Below are positions 10,086 through 21,730 of a stretch of 64,000 nt of DNA, piece by piece. Source of the DNA: Tieghemostelium lacteum (lineage: Eukaryota > Evosea > Eumycetozoa > Dictyosteliales > Raperosteliaceae); contig LODT01000047.1 in assembly GCA_001606155.1 (NCBI GenBank), positions 186,001 to 250,000 on the forward strand. Direction: 5' to 3'. Below the pieces are notes generated by a model that was given only the letters and a program-made list of their open reading frames with translations, did no database searches and was not told the DNA's origin. The translations under genes and the position numbers were made by a program. Position 1 is the first letter of the stretch, and every line of letters starts with the position of its first letter.

Positions 10086-12440
10086 ATGGACAGACCAATG
10101 ATATCAGGTAAGATACTTTTAATGGACCATGCACCAAAACAAAGACGACGAAAACATGCAAATTTTAATACTTTTCCCCCACCCACACTTATTTTGTTGT
10201 GATGTTTGATATTTTCTATTTAATCACATGTTGTATTATATTAGGTTATCATACACCATTCTATTATAGTACCATCAACGATGGTGAGAGAAATCTGATG
10301 GATGATGAATTTGATGAAACTTATAATAACCCAGATGACAATGGTATCCATTTCAATAACAACAATAACACCACAGAACAACAAAGACGTAGACTTTCAC
10401 TAACACCATCACCATCATTTGAAAACAAACAATTACAATACTATCCACAATCACTACCGATATTATCAACACCATCATCACCACCAAACCAACAACACTA
10501 TAACAAACTATCATCATCATTGTCTTCTATTGGACCACCACCTTCATCATTATCCTTATCATCCACATTATCAACACCATCAACACCAATCATAGACTCT
10601 AAAAAATCAATTAGAATCTCAAAATCAATATCACCACCAAACCAACAACAACAACAACAACAACAGCAACAATACAATAACAATAATTACAGAACACCAT
10701 TAACTACATCATCTTCATCTTCATCATCATCATTATCCCACTCAAAAAGTACATCATCATTTCCAAATCAGTATCAGAGTCCATCAACATTAATTTTACC
10801 AAACAATAGCCAACAATCAGTAACACCAAGAGCTAAAATTAAAAAGGCACCTTCATTTTCAGGTTATCCACACATTTTTAATGAAACTAAAGTTTTAGAT
10901 TATACATTTATTGTAGGTATAAACCACCCTTCAACAATCCATAACTATACACCACCTTCATTAAGTTTACTAATTACACCTTTTTTTTTTTTTGTTTTTA
11001 ATTTGGATAATATAACCATGGTATTGCATTACATTTGTAGATGAAATTTTTACAATGTAAAGATACAAATAAAGTGGTAGCATTAGAATTACCATATTTT
11101 AATATTCAAAAGATTAATAATGAAAATTTTGAATTATTTGATAAGCTTATTTATATAGATTTAAACAATAATTTTGTACAGTATGTATTTATTTGATTAA
11201 ACGTTTGTATTCAAAGATTATTAACACTCCTATTATCATGAATAACATTATAGATTCAATCAGTTATCTCAATTACCAAATTTAAATGAATTATATTTAT
11301 CAAATAATCTCATTCAAAGTCTTGAATTTTCTAGTGGTTTTAAATGTTTAAAAGTATGCTAATTAGTTAAAAGATATGTTAACAAATGATAATGATAATG
11401 ATCTAACACTAAACATATCATTTTAATATATAGACATTGGATTTATCAAATAATATTATTGATTCCAATCATTTTAATAATTTAATGAAGATTAGTAGTC
11501 TGGTTAGTTTGAATCTGTCATCTAATCGTATTCAAGTTCTACCAGAGGATATGTCATCATTCTCCTCTTTAGAAACTTTGGTATTAGCAAATAATCAAAT
11601 TGTCCAAAAGAATTCAATGGAGTCTCTATCAACAATTCCCAAGTATGTTAATATTTAAAGAATTTATTCAATTACAAAATTATACTTATATTTAATAATA
11701 TTATATATAGTTTAAGATTATTAAATTTAAATGGTAACCAATGGGATAGAATTTCACCAATTAATGGATGTTTTAAGAATCTATGTGAAATCTCATTATG
11801 TCATAACTTTATATCCAATCTATTAAGTATTGGTAATCTATATCATACATCTTATCCACTGTTAACTAGAGTATTGTTATGGGGTAATTCTTTAAAATCT
11901 ACCACTATAACATTTCAAACTAGTAAAACTATACATTTGATTACCAAGAAACCAAATACACCTAAAAAACCTCAACAACAACCAGTACCACAAACCTCAC
12001 CAATTATACCATCACCACAACATACTAGTCAAAAAGTTAAAACACCATCTACCTTTCCACCAAAAGAAAGAAAGAAAATGGTTTTTAAATCTCCTTCTCT
12101 GGGACAAGTGGTCTCTAGCAGTTACAGCAGTAGTAGTAGTAACTTTCAACAACAGCAACCTACATTTTCAAAATTAAGTAGCTCGGATCCAAAATTTTAT
12201 AGTTCCAACATCCATATTAATAAAAATGATTTTTTAATGGAACATCACTATCACCAACAACAACTTCAACATCATACAACAACAACAACATCAAATATTG
12301 TACCTTTTTCACCATATAAACCTCCACCTCAAATCACCAAAGTAATAGTAAAGTTACCACCAATTGAATTGAATGACGATTATCATCAAATGAGTAGTAA
12401 CAATAATATATATAATCAATACAGTAGCGATGATGATTAA
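10086..12440 (+). CDS. Leucine-rich-repeat protein with disordered flanks
   Basis: Six-exon model: 10086-10107, 10245-10912, 11041-11180, 11254-11353, 11434-11642, 11711-12440, giving about 622 residues, with all joins frame-consistent. The start is a 22-nt first exon (MDRPMISG) before a 137-nt intron. The second donor is GTAGGT; using the nearby GTATAA instead would hit an early stop. Residues of about 20-230 are Ser/Pro/Asn-rich and low complexity. Then come about five SDS22/LRR-like repeats (LPNLNELYLSNNLI, TLDLSNNI, LVSLNLSSNRI, LETLVLANNQI, LRLLNLNGNQW). A second Ser/Pro/Gln-rich tail ends in acidic residues. LRR proteins of this kind usually act as protein-binding scaffolds; the partner is unknown. 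Confidence 0.75.
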
Positions 12441-12603
12441 CAATAATGAATTTATAAATTTAAACATAAAATACCCACTAAACTATCAAAAGATATCTAT
12501 AATAAAATTTGGATATTCAAACATACATTTCCTTCCTTCCCATTCACCCCACACATTTCTCAACTTTTTTTTCATTTTTTCATTTGTTTCCACAAAAGAG
12601 ACA

Positions 12604-13205
12604 ATGTCTGAAAAATTTAAACACAATAGAAGAAAATTTGAATATCAAGGTAGAACAGTATATGAATGGGAGCAATCTATAGATGAAGTAAATATATTTA
12701 TATCTCCACCAGAAGGTATCACTGCAAAAATGATTGCATGTGATTTGTCAACCAATAAATTAATATTGGGTATAAAAGGAAATCCACCATTTATCAATGT
12801 ATGATCGATATATGTTCTATTAGATTCAGTAAATATCTGAAAAATCAACAATATCAAAACAAATTGATTCTAATCAATTGTAATTTACCAAAACCAAAAT
12901 ACATTATCACATTATGCTCTAAAAAGGAAGAGTTTTATTCAAATATAAAAGTAGCAGATAGTTTTTGGACATTTGAGGATGATGTAATACATATAACAGT
13001 GACTAAAATGAATAAGGCTGAGACTTGGTTTGCAGCTCTTAAAGGTCATATGAATCAAATTGATACAGTAATCAATGAAGAGGATAAAAAGAAGATAATG
13101 TTGGAAAGATTTCAAGAGGAACATCCAGGTTTTGACTTTTCATCTGCAGAATTTTCAGGTCAATCACCTGATCCTAGAACTTTTTTAGGTGGTTTAAAAA
13201 AATAA
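12604..13205 (+). CDS. nudcd2: NudC domain-containing protein 2 (NUDCD2)
   Basis: Two exons, 12604-12798 and 12927-13205, around a 128-nt intron, give 157 residues, the same length I recall for human NUDCD2. The CS/p23-like domain begins at YEWEQSIDEVNIFI and runs to WFAALKGH, including the SFWTFEDD strand. The C-terminal signature LERFQEEHPGFDFSSAEFSG is specific to NUDCD2. The acceptor at 12926 was chosen because it restores the residues EEFYSN after GNPPFIN in frame. NUDCD2 is an HSP90 co-chaperone-like factor that stabilises LIS1/dynein components and cohesin. The gene starts 163 bp after the LRR gene on the same strand. Confidence 0.88.
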
Positions 13206-13471
13206 TTGTAATAACAAACATCCATGTTCTATACTAAAGTAATTAGCAATAGTTGTACATATCACCCCACCATTTAGGTTATAGATTGTAACAAAAGTAG
13301 GGTTTATCACATGTTAATTTATGTGATAATCACTTTCAAATATAAATACACTTTTAAAAGTAATCAGGATATTTTATTCAATCTGTGGAATTTCATTTAA
13401 ATTTTTATCATTTCCCAAGAGTCACCTGAGGTATGATAAAATTCAATATAATTATCAAGTAAGAGATAATT

Positions 13472-15134
13472 TTATTTTGGAGCAGAGGAAGATTCATCTA
13501 TTTGTACAAATAGACCTTCGTGATATCTACTTAAAGTCTTAAAATAATCTCTCTGATGTGTCTGATATTCATTTCCTGGAAATTGAGATTTGTAGCAATT
13601 TGAATCCCAAGCAGGTTGTATGAATATGAATTTATAATCAAGTTTCACATTAATTTCTTTATCTTCAAATTTTTCACAAAAACTACCAGTGTATTTTTCT
13701 CGACATTTTGGTGGTGCCAAATCACTTGGTAAATATTCAAGTGGTGTTGCTGTTTTGTGATAAACCTTAAAATCACCCTGTCTTTGTTGTGTTTTTGCTC
13801 TTGCACTATATATTAACATTATCATATTAGTAAAAAATTTTAAATTAAAAGTAACAATATAATATACATTACCAATTCATTAGTTGTACATAAGCAAGAG
13901 CACTTCTAATAATTTCTCGGGTGTTTGGGCCAATTTTTAGATTTTTTGTCATATAATCGTCCCATGCAGTATGATTATCCATTATTTTTCTTTCGTCACT
14001 AGCCTTACTCATTGCATCTGGTATTATTTTTGATAAAAAGTAATCAACATTAGATTTACAATTTACAAAACCATCTCTTTTCAAAAAACCTCTATTCTCG
14101 TGGCATAGAAAGTCTTTTAGATTGTCGTTAAAAGAGACATTATAATCTCCAAATTTGGTTCTTTTGGTATCAAAATGAGGAATTAATGGATCTTTGTAAT
14201 CTTTATCAGCGAGAATAGGGTCAGGTGGAGTAGGTACCATTATCCAGTTCTTTCTAAAGAATTTCTCTTGGTTTTGCCAATGTACATCATCTTTATCCCA
14301 CTGATAGGTATAGTAGATATATGAATTCATATCTCTATTCAAATGAGTGAGTGTATCTGTACAATAAAAACATGGGAAATGGTAGGAAAAGAGATACAAT
14401 GGTTGGTAAATATCTGTAAGTTTTTCAATACCACCATCTGAATGTGCAATGGCATTAATTAACTGAATTTCAGAATGTAAATATAATGTTCTCGCAGAAT
14501 CTTGTTTATATCCAGAATAGGATTGAACCGCAAATTTCAATTTATCTCGAAAAACGCTGTATCTAGATTTGGCGAATTTAGCCGGAGGTTCATCTATTGG
14601 ACCTCCACTGCTTTTACCACGGTTGTTTGTAGGAGGTGGAAGAACATTATCAATTTGTGAAAGTGTATAACTATCAACTAATGATAAAATTTTAACCTTC
14701 TTTGCTTTGGATGGAGTTGCTACACTGAATAGAGGTGTTGGTGGAGCAGCTTTTACAGGTGGTTCAGGTTGTGATGTAGCTTCTGACAATGGTTCAGGAA
14801 TCTCAGCAGGTTGTCCAAAAATATTCCAAGGATCAAATAATCCATTAAATAGTTTATCATCTGCATAGCATGTATTATCATCTAAAAAACCAACCATATG
14901 AGTGAATCCAAATGATTCTTTTTTTGGGTTTTTAGGTTCACGTCTAGTTGTACAACTATCACCCAAAGTGAAAGTCTGTTTTGGTAATTTTTGAAATGTT
15001 ATCATTCCCCACTGACGGTTCATTTGGTTAAACATTGGTGCATTTAAACCAAAAACATTATTAGCCTGATCAACAGCTGATAATACCTGTTGAATAGATA
15101 ATAAATAAAATACAAGTAAAGTAATAATCTTCAT
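13472..15134 (-). CDS. Secreted protein with deaminase-like zinc motif
   Basis: Two exons on the minus strand, 15134-13873 and 13805-13472 (67-nt intron), encode about 531 residues. The start at 15134 gives a clean signal peptide (MKIITLLVFYLLSIQQVLSA); a further in-frame ATG 51 nt upstream would add an unlikely basic leader. After a Pro-rich linker (about 105-190) comes a candidate deaminase fold. HSE is at 220-222, followed about 32 residues later by PCFYC (254-258), in the order H-x-E then P-C-x-x-C that binds catalytic zinc. The LHSEIQLINAI and FSYHFPC context recalls AID/APOBEC-like and bacterial-type secreted deaminases, not housekeeping CDA or ADAT enzymes. Cys-rich C-terminal residues suit an extracellular protein. 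Substrate and enzymatic activity are unknown. Confidence 0.72.
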
Positions 15135-15179
15135 CACATTTAAAAAAAATCCAAAAAAAAATCTATAAAGTTTTAACAA

Positions 15180-15485
15180 AAGCATTATCCAAAGTTTTTG
15201 CTATGGAAACTGCCAGTTTCTTTGTTGGTAAAGTTCTGACACCTGTAATTTCAGTTCTCACCATTATCTTCTCATTCAATGATCTCATTGACGATTGGGT
15301 AAAAGGTAACAAAATTGGTATATTTTGTGATAGTGCCACTATCCTTGCTCTGTTTTTCTAATGCTGTAACAAATTTGGTGCCACATTAGTACTTGGACTA
15401 TGTGTAGTTATATTCAATATCATCAGATACAAACATTACCTGACCATAACTTGATTATTTTAATAGTTCACAATTCTAAGATGAA
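15180..15485 (+). pseudogene. Broken fragment of the orphan membrane protein family
   Basis: Plus-strand translation gives FFVGKVLTPVISVLTIIFS, then DDWVKGNKIGIFCDSATILAL, then FGATLVLGL. These align with residues of about 485-575 of the orphan at 4140-5963 (LFVGKVLTPAISILTIIIS, QDWEEGNGIGVFCDAVTIVA, FGATLILGL). Only this C-terminal portion remains, with an interruption and small deletions, and no start. It lies immediately upstream of, and slightly overlaps, the 5' end of the deaminase-like gene on the other strand. It may therefore have been captured as promoter DNA. Confidence 0.75.
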
Positions 15486-15686
15486 TACAGACTCTATTAT
15501 TTAATTAATTAATTCAATAATTTTTTGAAAAATCAAATCTAATCAAATTTTTGTAAAAAATCAGATTTTTTTTGTGTGGCAGTTAACTTCAGATTTCAAG
15601 GAATCTTTTTCTGCAGATTTGGCTTTACATCATTTGTTTTTTTTTTATTTTTAAATTTACAATTGTTTATAAATATAAAACATTTT

Positions 15687-16899
15687 ATGTACAAATTAAC
15701 TATATTATTAATATTAGTATTATTTGCTTCTATATATTCATCTCAACAATGTGATGAGCTTACTTGTGCAGGTGAAGGGCAAGAATGTAATATTGAGAAT
15801 TTGAAATTTAAATTTAAATTCATATAGGCTACTAATTAAAGATTTAAAAAAAAATAAAGGTACCACGGATTATTACTCAGTTTCAGGATTATATTTAAAT
15901 GATCTTAATTCAAATGGGGATTTTAAAATTAAAGCTTGTGGTAGTGGTATGGTCTGTTCTAATCAAGTTTGTATAAAAGTTGTAGGAGAAGGTGAACCAT
16001 GTTCCAATCAAATATGTAACGGAACTACTCCTTGCCTATTTTATGGAAATGGATGCCAACAGGGTTTAGTATGTTACCAAAAGGAAGCTGGAACACCAGC
16101 AACTTGCCAATATTTACAATATCTAACTATTGGTCAAGAATGTGAAAGTACTTTACAATGTTTATACACTTTGGAATGTAATCAAGATAGTGGGGTTTGT
16201 GAATTTAATCCTAAACCACGTGTTCTTGCAGATGATGTTCAATGTTATTCCACTTTACAATGTGCTGGTGGACAGTATTGTAATGCGGATGGTCAATGTG
16301 TGGATGCAGGTGGAGCTGGTGCAGCATGTACTGATTCCGCACAATGTCAGCTAAATACCGGATGTTTGGAAGGTGTTTGCACTGATATTTTGTCATTAGG
16401 AGTCGGACAAGTCTGTGAAAATGACTATAATATTCCATTATGTAACATAGCTAATGGTCTATATTGTTCTGATACTGGTAAATGTGAACAATTACCACCA
16501 GTAGTTCAAGGTAACTGTTCCGATAGTGTTAACCATGCTTGTGATGTAGGTCAACAATGTATATGTTCCAATGCTCAAACTAATGAAGGTCAATGCACTC
16601 CCATTACTGCTACTAATGTAGGTGAATGTGTAACTGCATACAAAGCATTCTTTAATTGTATGCTTGAAAATAAATCACCATCACCATATGCAATGATTAA
16701 CATGGCAGCTAAACCTTCACCAGCTATGATAAATTGTGGTGAATTTTACTGTTCAGCTGTATCATCTTGTCAAGTCCAATCTGTTTCCAATCAATGTAAT
16801 ACTGATGTTTTCGCAGGTACTATATGTGAAACATCATCAGCATCATCAATTCAAATCATTTCATTTATTTCTTTGATAATTTTACTATTATCTCTATAA
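15687..16899 (+). CDS. Secreted GPI-type Cys-rich protein, copy A
   Basis: Exons 15687-15786 and 15860-16899 (73-nt intron, phase 1) encode about 379 residues. A signal peptide (MYKLTILLILVLFASIYSS) is followed by many spaced Cys pairs in dickkopf-N-like/EGF-like spacing (GEPCSNQICNGTTPC, PATCQYLQYL, GQECESTLQC, LECNQDSG). It ends in a Ser-rich stretch and a hydrophobic tail (IISFISLIILLLSL) that looks like a GPI-attachment signal. First of three tandem same-strand paralogues with identical intron position. Most diverged of the three. Likely a surface or secreted protein; binding function unknown. Confidence 0.8.
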
Positions 16900-17505
16900 A
16901 AAAATAAAATTGATAAATATTTATTTATAATCCTTTTTATTATTTAAACCCAATTGATTACATAGATCAGTACCATTACAAAAACTAAAATAACATGGTT
17001 CACCTTCACAATGGTTAACAAGTTGGTTTTTGCAATTGCAATGATCAACAATGTATATGATCAAATTCTGAAACTAGATTAAGTCAATGAATGTCACTAG
17101 CATCCCCAACTCAAGTCAATGTAACAACGTCTTTTTAGGATTTTACAAATATATGAGTGTGAATAACATTTCACCATAATTATTCCAATTATAGTAAAAA
17201 GTTCAAATGCAATACAAAAAGGTGGACAACATGTGTTGTCTATACCAATTGTCAATATAAAGGTAATTTTGGAATTTGAAACAGAGATCCAATTTTAAAT
17301 ACTATAACATCAATTTAATTTCTTTTTTTTTTAGTGCCATTAATTATTTTTTGCTGGTCAAATATCAAAGAAAAATGTAAAAAACTCCTAAATTAAAATC
17401 TGCCCAATTTCAAAGAAGAGATTTATGTAAAAAATCAAAAATATTTTGGGGAGTGTGTTCCTAAATATTAATGATTTCTTTTTAAAAAAACATTATTATA
17501 AAATA
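16900..17505. pseudogene. Remnants of further Cys-rich gene copies
   Basis: Spacer between tandem copies A and B. On the minus strand at about 16943-17048, translation gives HCEGEPCYFSFCNGTDLC, clearly like the GEPCSNQICNGTTPC motif of the family but inverted and interrupted. On the plus strand, about 17055-17310 resembles the 3' part of the family: a TCAAGTCAATGTAA-type stretch, then CAGAGATCCAATTTTAAATAC near 17280, close to the conserved NNDPILNT codons. These are decayed partial copies left by tandem duplication and rearrangement. Host-gene relics, no function inferred. Confidence 0.6.
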
Positions 17506-18715
17506 ATGTATAAGTTAACAAGTTTATTTATAATTATATTATATATTGGTATTTCTCAACAACAATGTACTGATTTTTCATGTGCAACTGAAGGAATGAA
17601 ATGTAAGTAAACAAAAAGAAAAACTATTTTGAAATTTTATACTTAAATTTAAATATTTTAAAATAGGTACTGGTGATTTTACATCTTTTTCAGGGGGTGA
17701 TTTGTATCCTCCTGAATCAAAATTATGTACAAGTGGTTATTATTGTAACAATCAAAATATATGTAAAAAATTGGCACAAGAAGGTGAGGCATGCTACGAG
17801 AATTATTGTAATGGGACTGTTCAAGTTTGTTATCCTAATAGTAATGGTTGTTTACCTGGACTTACTTGTTTTAAACAATCTACTGAATCACCAGCTACCT
17901 GTCAATATCTTCAATATTTAACGGTAGGTCAAGAATGTGAAAGTACATTACAATGTGCATATACATTGGAGTGTAATCAAACTAGTGGACTTTGTGAGAT
18001 TTCACAGCAAATTAAAGATCAATTGCCACCAGGTGCTGAGTGTAGTGCTGCATTACATTGCCAAGGAACTCAATATTGTGATAATTCAAAATGTGTTAGT
18101 GTTGTTGACGCAGGTGCAAATTGCACTCAATATTTTCAATGTAATTATGGTACCACTTGTATCAATAATACATGTACACCTATAATGACAGTAGGAGAAG
18201 GAGGTTCTTGTGCAGAATCTAGTGATATGTGTAATGTCGGTGAAAATTTGTACTGCGATAGTGATACAAAGGAATGTACAAAGATGCCACCATTGGTTCA
18301 AGGTGATTGTTCTGATAGTTCAATTGCTGCATGTGGATATGCTCAATCTTGTTTATGTTCCACCTCTAATAGAACTCTAGGTCAATGTGAATCAATAATA
18401 ACAAGTAATTTAAGTCAATGTAAATCAGCTTATATGTCATTTTTCACATGTCTAAAGGATAACAATTCTCCATTACTTTTATCTGGTATTAATGTTATAG
18501 CAAAACCATCATCAGTAATGAAAAACTGTTATCAAACTTACTGTGATTTATACATAAGTTGCTCTCAATTTTCAGGTGTTCTAGGAAATTGTAATAATGA
18601 TCCAATTTTAAATACCATCTGTTCTGCTGTTTCTTCATCCCCTTCCAATTTCCTACCATCTATTCAATTATTCTTATTTATTTTATATATCACAACAATT
18701 ATTATTATTTTATAA
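17506..18715 (+). CDS. Secreted GPI-type Cys-rich protein, copy B
   Basis: Exons 17506-17602 and 17667-18715 (64-nt intron in the same phase and place as copies A and C) encode about 381 residues. Signal peptide MYKLTSLFIIILYIGISQ, then the shared Cys framework (GEACYENYCNGTVQVC, PATCQYLQYLTVGQECESTLQCAYTLECNQ, GDCSDSSIAACG) and a hydrophobic GPI-like C-terminus. Nearly identical to copy C over the last part (KDNNSPLLLSGIN and NNDPILNTICSAVSSSPSNFLPSI), which implies recent duplication or gene conversion. The start region and 5' flank are also nearly the same as in copy C, so co-regulation is likely. Confidence 0.82.
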
Positions 18716-18951
18716 ACTTTAAAAATTTAAAAGATTTATAAAATATCTGGTTTCTTAAGGTATTTTTGTAATTTTTTGACTTATTTAAATAAATTTTATT
18801 GTTTCATATTTCAATTTACTAATTTATAAATTTTATGATAAAAATAATTGTGCCATCAATCGATTTCTTACAAATTGTCTTCCTTGAAATTAGCAGATTT
18901 TTTTTTTAAATTCAATTTAAAAAAATTAATATTAATATTATTTATAAATTA

Positions 18952-20160
18952 ATGTATAAGTTAACAAGTTTATTTTTATTTTTATTATTTATTAGTTGTT
19001 CTCAACAACAATGTACTGATTTTTCCTGTGTAACGGAAGGAATGAAATGTATGTGGAGAAATTAAAAATATTGAAATTTGAAATTTATATTATTTATTTA
19101 AATAGGTACTGGTGATTTTACTAGTTTGGGAATAATTTTTGATAATTTGTATACTTATGACAACAATGCAAGATATTGTTCAAGTGGTTATTATTGCCAT
19201 AGAGACCAACAAAAATGTATAAAATTGGGACAAGAAGGTGAAGCATGTTACCAAAATTATTGTAATGGAACTCAACCTTGTTCGCCAGTGGGTAATGGTT
19301 GTTTACCTGGACTTTCTTGTTACAGACAGTCCATAGAAGCACCAGCTACCTGTCAATATCTTCAATATTTAATGATTGGTGAGGAATGTTCAACTTCATT
19401 ACAATGTGCATATACATTAGAGTGTAATCAATCTAGTGGGCTTTGTGAGATTTCACAGAAATTTAGGGATTTAATGCCATCTGGTGTTGAATGTTTGGCT
19501 GGACTACATTGCCAAGGTGGTCAATATTGTGGTAATGGAAAATGTCTGAATGCTGTTGGTGTAGGTCAAAATTGTACAGATCCTCAAGAATGTCAATACG
19601 GTACAACTTGTAACAACCAAATATGTACAGTAGTCATGTCAAAGGGAGAAGGAAGTTCTTGTGAGGACGCATATGATTTGTGTGATATCAGTGAAAATTT
19701 TTATTGTAATGATAATACATTGGAATGTACAAAGCTTTCATCTTTGGTTCAAGGTGATTGTTCTGATAGTTCAATTGCTGTATGTGAAAACGGTCAAAAA
19801 TGTCTGTGTTCCAGCTCTAATAGAACTCTAGGCCAATGTGAATCTGTAGCAACAAGTAATTTAGGTCAATGTAAAACAGCTTTCACTTCATTTTATACAT
19901 GTCTAAAGGATAACAATTCTCCATTACTTTTATCTGGTATTAATATTATAGCAAAAGACTCAGTTGGAATGAAAAACTGTTATCAAAATTTTTGTAATAT
20001 ATACACAAGTTGCACTCAATATCCAGGTTCTTTAGGAATGTGTAACAATGATCCAATTTTAAATACCATCTGTTCTGCTGTTTCTTCATCTCCTTCCAAT
20101 TTCCTACCATCTATTAATTTATTCTTATTTATTTTATTTATCATTCCATTCATTTTATAA
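18952..20160 (+). CDS. Secreted GPI-type Cys-rich protein, copy C
   Basis: Exons 18952-19048 and 19106-20160 (57-nt intron) encode about 383 residues. Signal peptide MYKLTSLFLFLLFISCSQ; Cys framework GEACYQNYCNGTQPC, GNGCLPGLSC, PATCQYLQYLMIGEEC; tail FLPSINLFLFILFIIPFIL compatible with GPI anchoring. Same exon layout as copies A and B. Only 236 bp separate the stop of B from this start. No catalytic residues are apparent; structural or binding role at the cell surface is inferred. Confidence 0.82.
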
Positions 20161-20867
20161 TCTTTCTAATATTGTGGACTAAGCAGATATTTATAAATGT
20201 AGAAATAGAATAAAAAATAACACATTTCAAAATTTCTTAAATACTAAATTGGAAACTTGAACCTATATAAAATTTTGAATAATTTAATAATGTGAGATGC
20301 TATAATTTTGATATCTTGAATTGAATACTGAAATTTATATCGATAGGAAAACTTAAAATTCCAACATGGATATATGATAGCTTGCAGTTAAAAAAAAGTG
20401 GATGTATGGATCAGTGAAAGTAAATTAAATTCATTTAGTGGGCATCTATTTCTTTGGTGATTGATGCCAGGCAGACATCTTGCAAAAAATCTAAAGGTGT
20501 TTCTACCTTTATAATGAACAATTTTAGCTATTTTTAGGGAATATATAGTGTAGATTAAGGTCTAGTTGGAGATTGGATTTTGGTGGTAACCTTGTTGTCT
20601 TTGAGGAATATTAGGGGCATTAGGCTCTTTCAATGTACAAAACCCTTCGATTTTTTTTGGACCTGTGTAACTAGCAATGCGCCAGTACTACAGTAAAGTC
20701 TTAATTACGTTTATTTATTGAGAGGTATTATCTGTTAGAATTGTGTTGTGGTTGGTGTTAAATGGTATTTATCTTGGTTTTGATTGTTTTGTTTTTGTGA
20801 TGTGAGTTTTGATTGTGAGTTGTGATTGATGCATTTATGTTGTGAGTACAAAACCCTTCGAATTCGG
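20161..20867. other. Intergenic spacer with a short repeated motif
   Basis: Non-coding A+T-rich DNA downstream of the tandem Cys-rich genes. A short direct repeat GTACAAAACCCTTCGA occurs at about 20635 and again at about 20845, just next to the tRNA-bearing duplicated block. The stretch near 20740-20840 is unusually T/G-rich (TGTGATTGTG-type words). I see no gene. Confidence 0.4.
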
Positions 20868-21012
20868 GAAAAAAAAAATTTGCAAAGTTCAAAAAAACAA
20901 AAAGCTGGACGTTACGAGTATCGATCTCGTCATCTTTCGGAGTATTGAAATATTGCTGTATTGTTGCAAACCGAACGTGATACCATATTCACCAAACGCC
21001 CTTTATATGTGA
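20868..21012 (-). repeat. Duplicated tRNA block, copy 1
   Basis: This block is the reverse complement of 32450-32600. Identity is complete across the tRNA and continues in both flanks (CACATxTAAA before the gene, and the poly-T plus CTTTGCAAATTTTTTTT after it). Retained flanks on both sides imply duplication of a DNA segment and not just conversion of the tRNA body. Confidence 0.85.
20906..21001 (-). tRNA. tRNA-Ala(UGC) with intron, copy 1
   Basis: Folded by hand on the minus strand: acceptor GGGCGTT/AACGTCC with a G3:U70 pair (the alanine identity element), discriminator A, D stem GTGA/TCAC, anticodon stem TTCGG/CCGAA, variable loop AGATG, and T stem ACGAG/CTCGT with loop ATCGATA. The anticodon loop reads TT-TGC-A, then a 23-nt intron at the canonical 37/38 position. 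An oligo-T Pol III terminator follows a few bases downstream. Sequence is identical over all 96 nt to the plus-strand copy at 32462. The A at T-loop position 54 is unusual but still fits the B-box GWTCRANNC. Confidence 0.85.
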
Positions 21013-21184
21013 TTCAAAAAAATTTTTAAAAATAACTCCCTTTGTAGACCTGTAAAAAAAAAAAAAAAGCTTTGCCTAAGTACATAAAGAGCAGAATGGG
21101 AAAACCTAATATCCAAACTGTAAACACTGGAGACTCCACCAAAGTACCACTATAGACAAGGTAAAAAACCAATGTATATCCTAT

Positions 21185-21730
21185 AATTTAACGTACCAAC
21201 ATAGGTCTTACCACCAGTTTCAATACGGAATTTCAAACGATTAGGAATATCATTAGCAACACTGGTTTTAACTGAAACCAATTTAAAGGCCTTGAACCTG
21301 GTTCTACATCCTCTTTAATGAAACCAGTGTGACCACCATAACATCCAGTTTTCAAAATTTCAATTTTTGTACCAGCTTTAACTTTTTCATAGTTATTAGT
21401 TGACTTAACTTCAACATCCAGAACGAGGTCATCGCGCATTGACCGTATCTTTTGTTTATGGAGTCTGAATTCAACAGCAATATTTCTACCATCAGTTTTA
21501 GAGAGTGATTGTAATGATTATGTAAATTCCAAAACATTTTCACTCTTGGTCATATCATAGATTGGTGATGTTTGTATCAAATTCTCTAAGTTTTCCAAAG
21601 TTTCATCATCAGGCTTATTATATTCAAGACCATAAGCCTTACCATTATTACCAATGAGACCAAATATACCATCACATGGATAATCTTCAATAACACCATT
21701 GTAAGACTTAAGTTATTAAGGATAGTTATA
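21185..21730 (-). pseudogene. Decayed gene fragment, family not recognised
   Basis: On the minus strand a protein-like stretch reads DYPCDGIFGLIGNNGKAYGLEY, KPDDETLENLENLIQTSP, AVEFRLHKQKIRSMRDDLVL, then DVEVKSTNNYEKVKAGTKIE and GCYGGHTGFIKEDVE, and later NRLKFRIETGGKTYVGT in another frame. The coding look (balanced codons, higher GC than its surroundings) contrasts with at least one stop and one frame change, and there is no start. It appears to be a broken duplicate of an intact gene elsewhere. I cannot name the family. Confidence 0.5.

Noticed and set aside
16130-18301. Several Val/Asn- or His-rich frames within the Cys-rich genes
   Set aside because: Out-of-frame shadows of the tandem Cys-rich coding regions.
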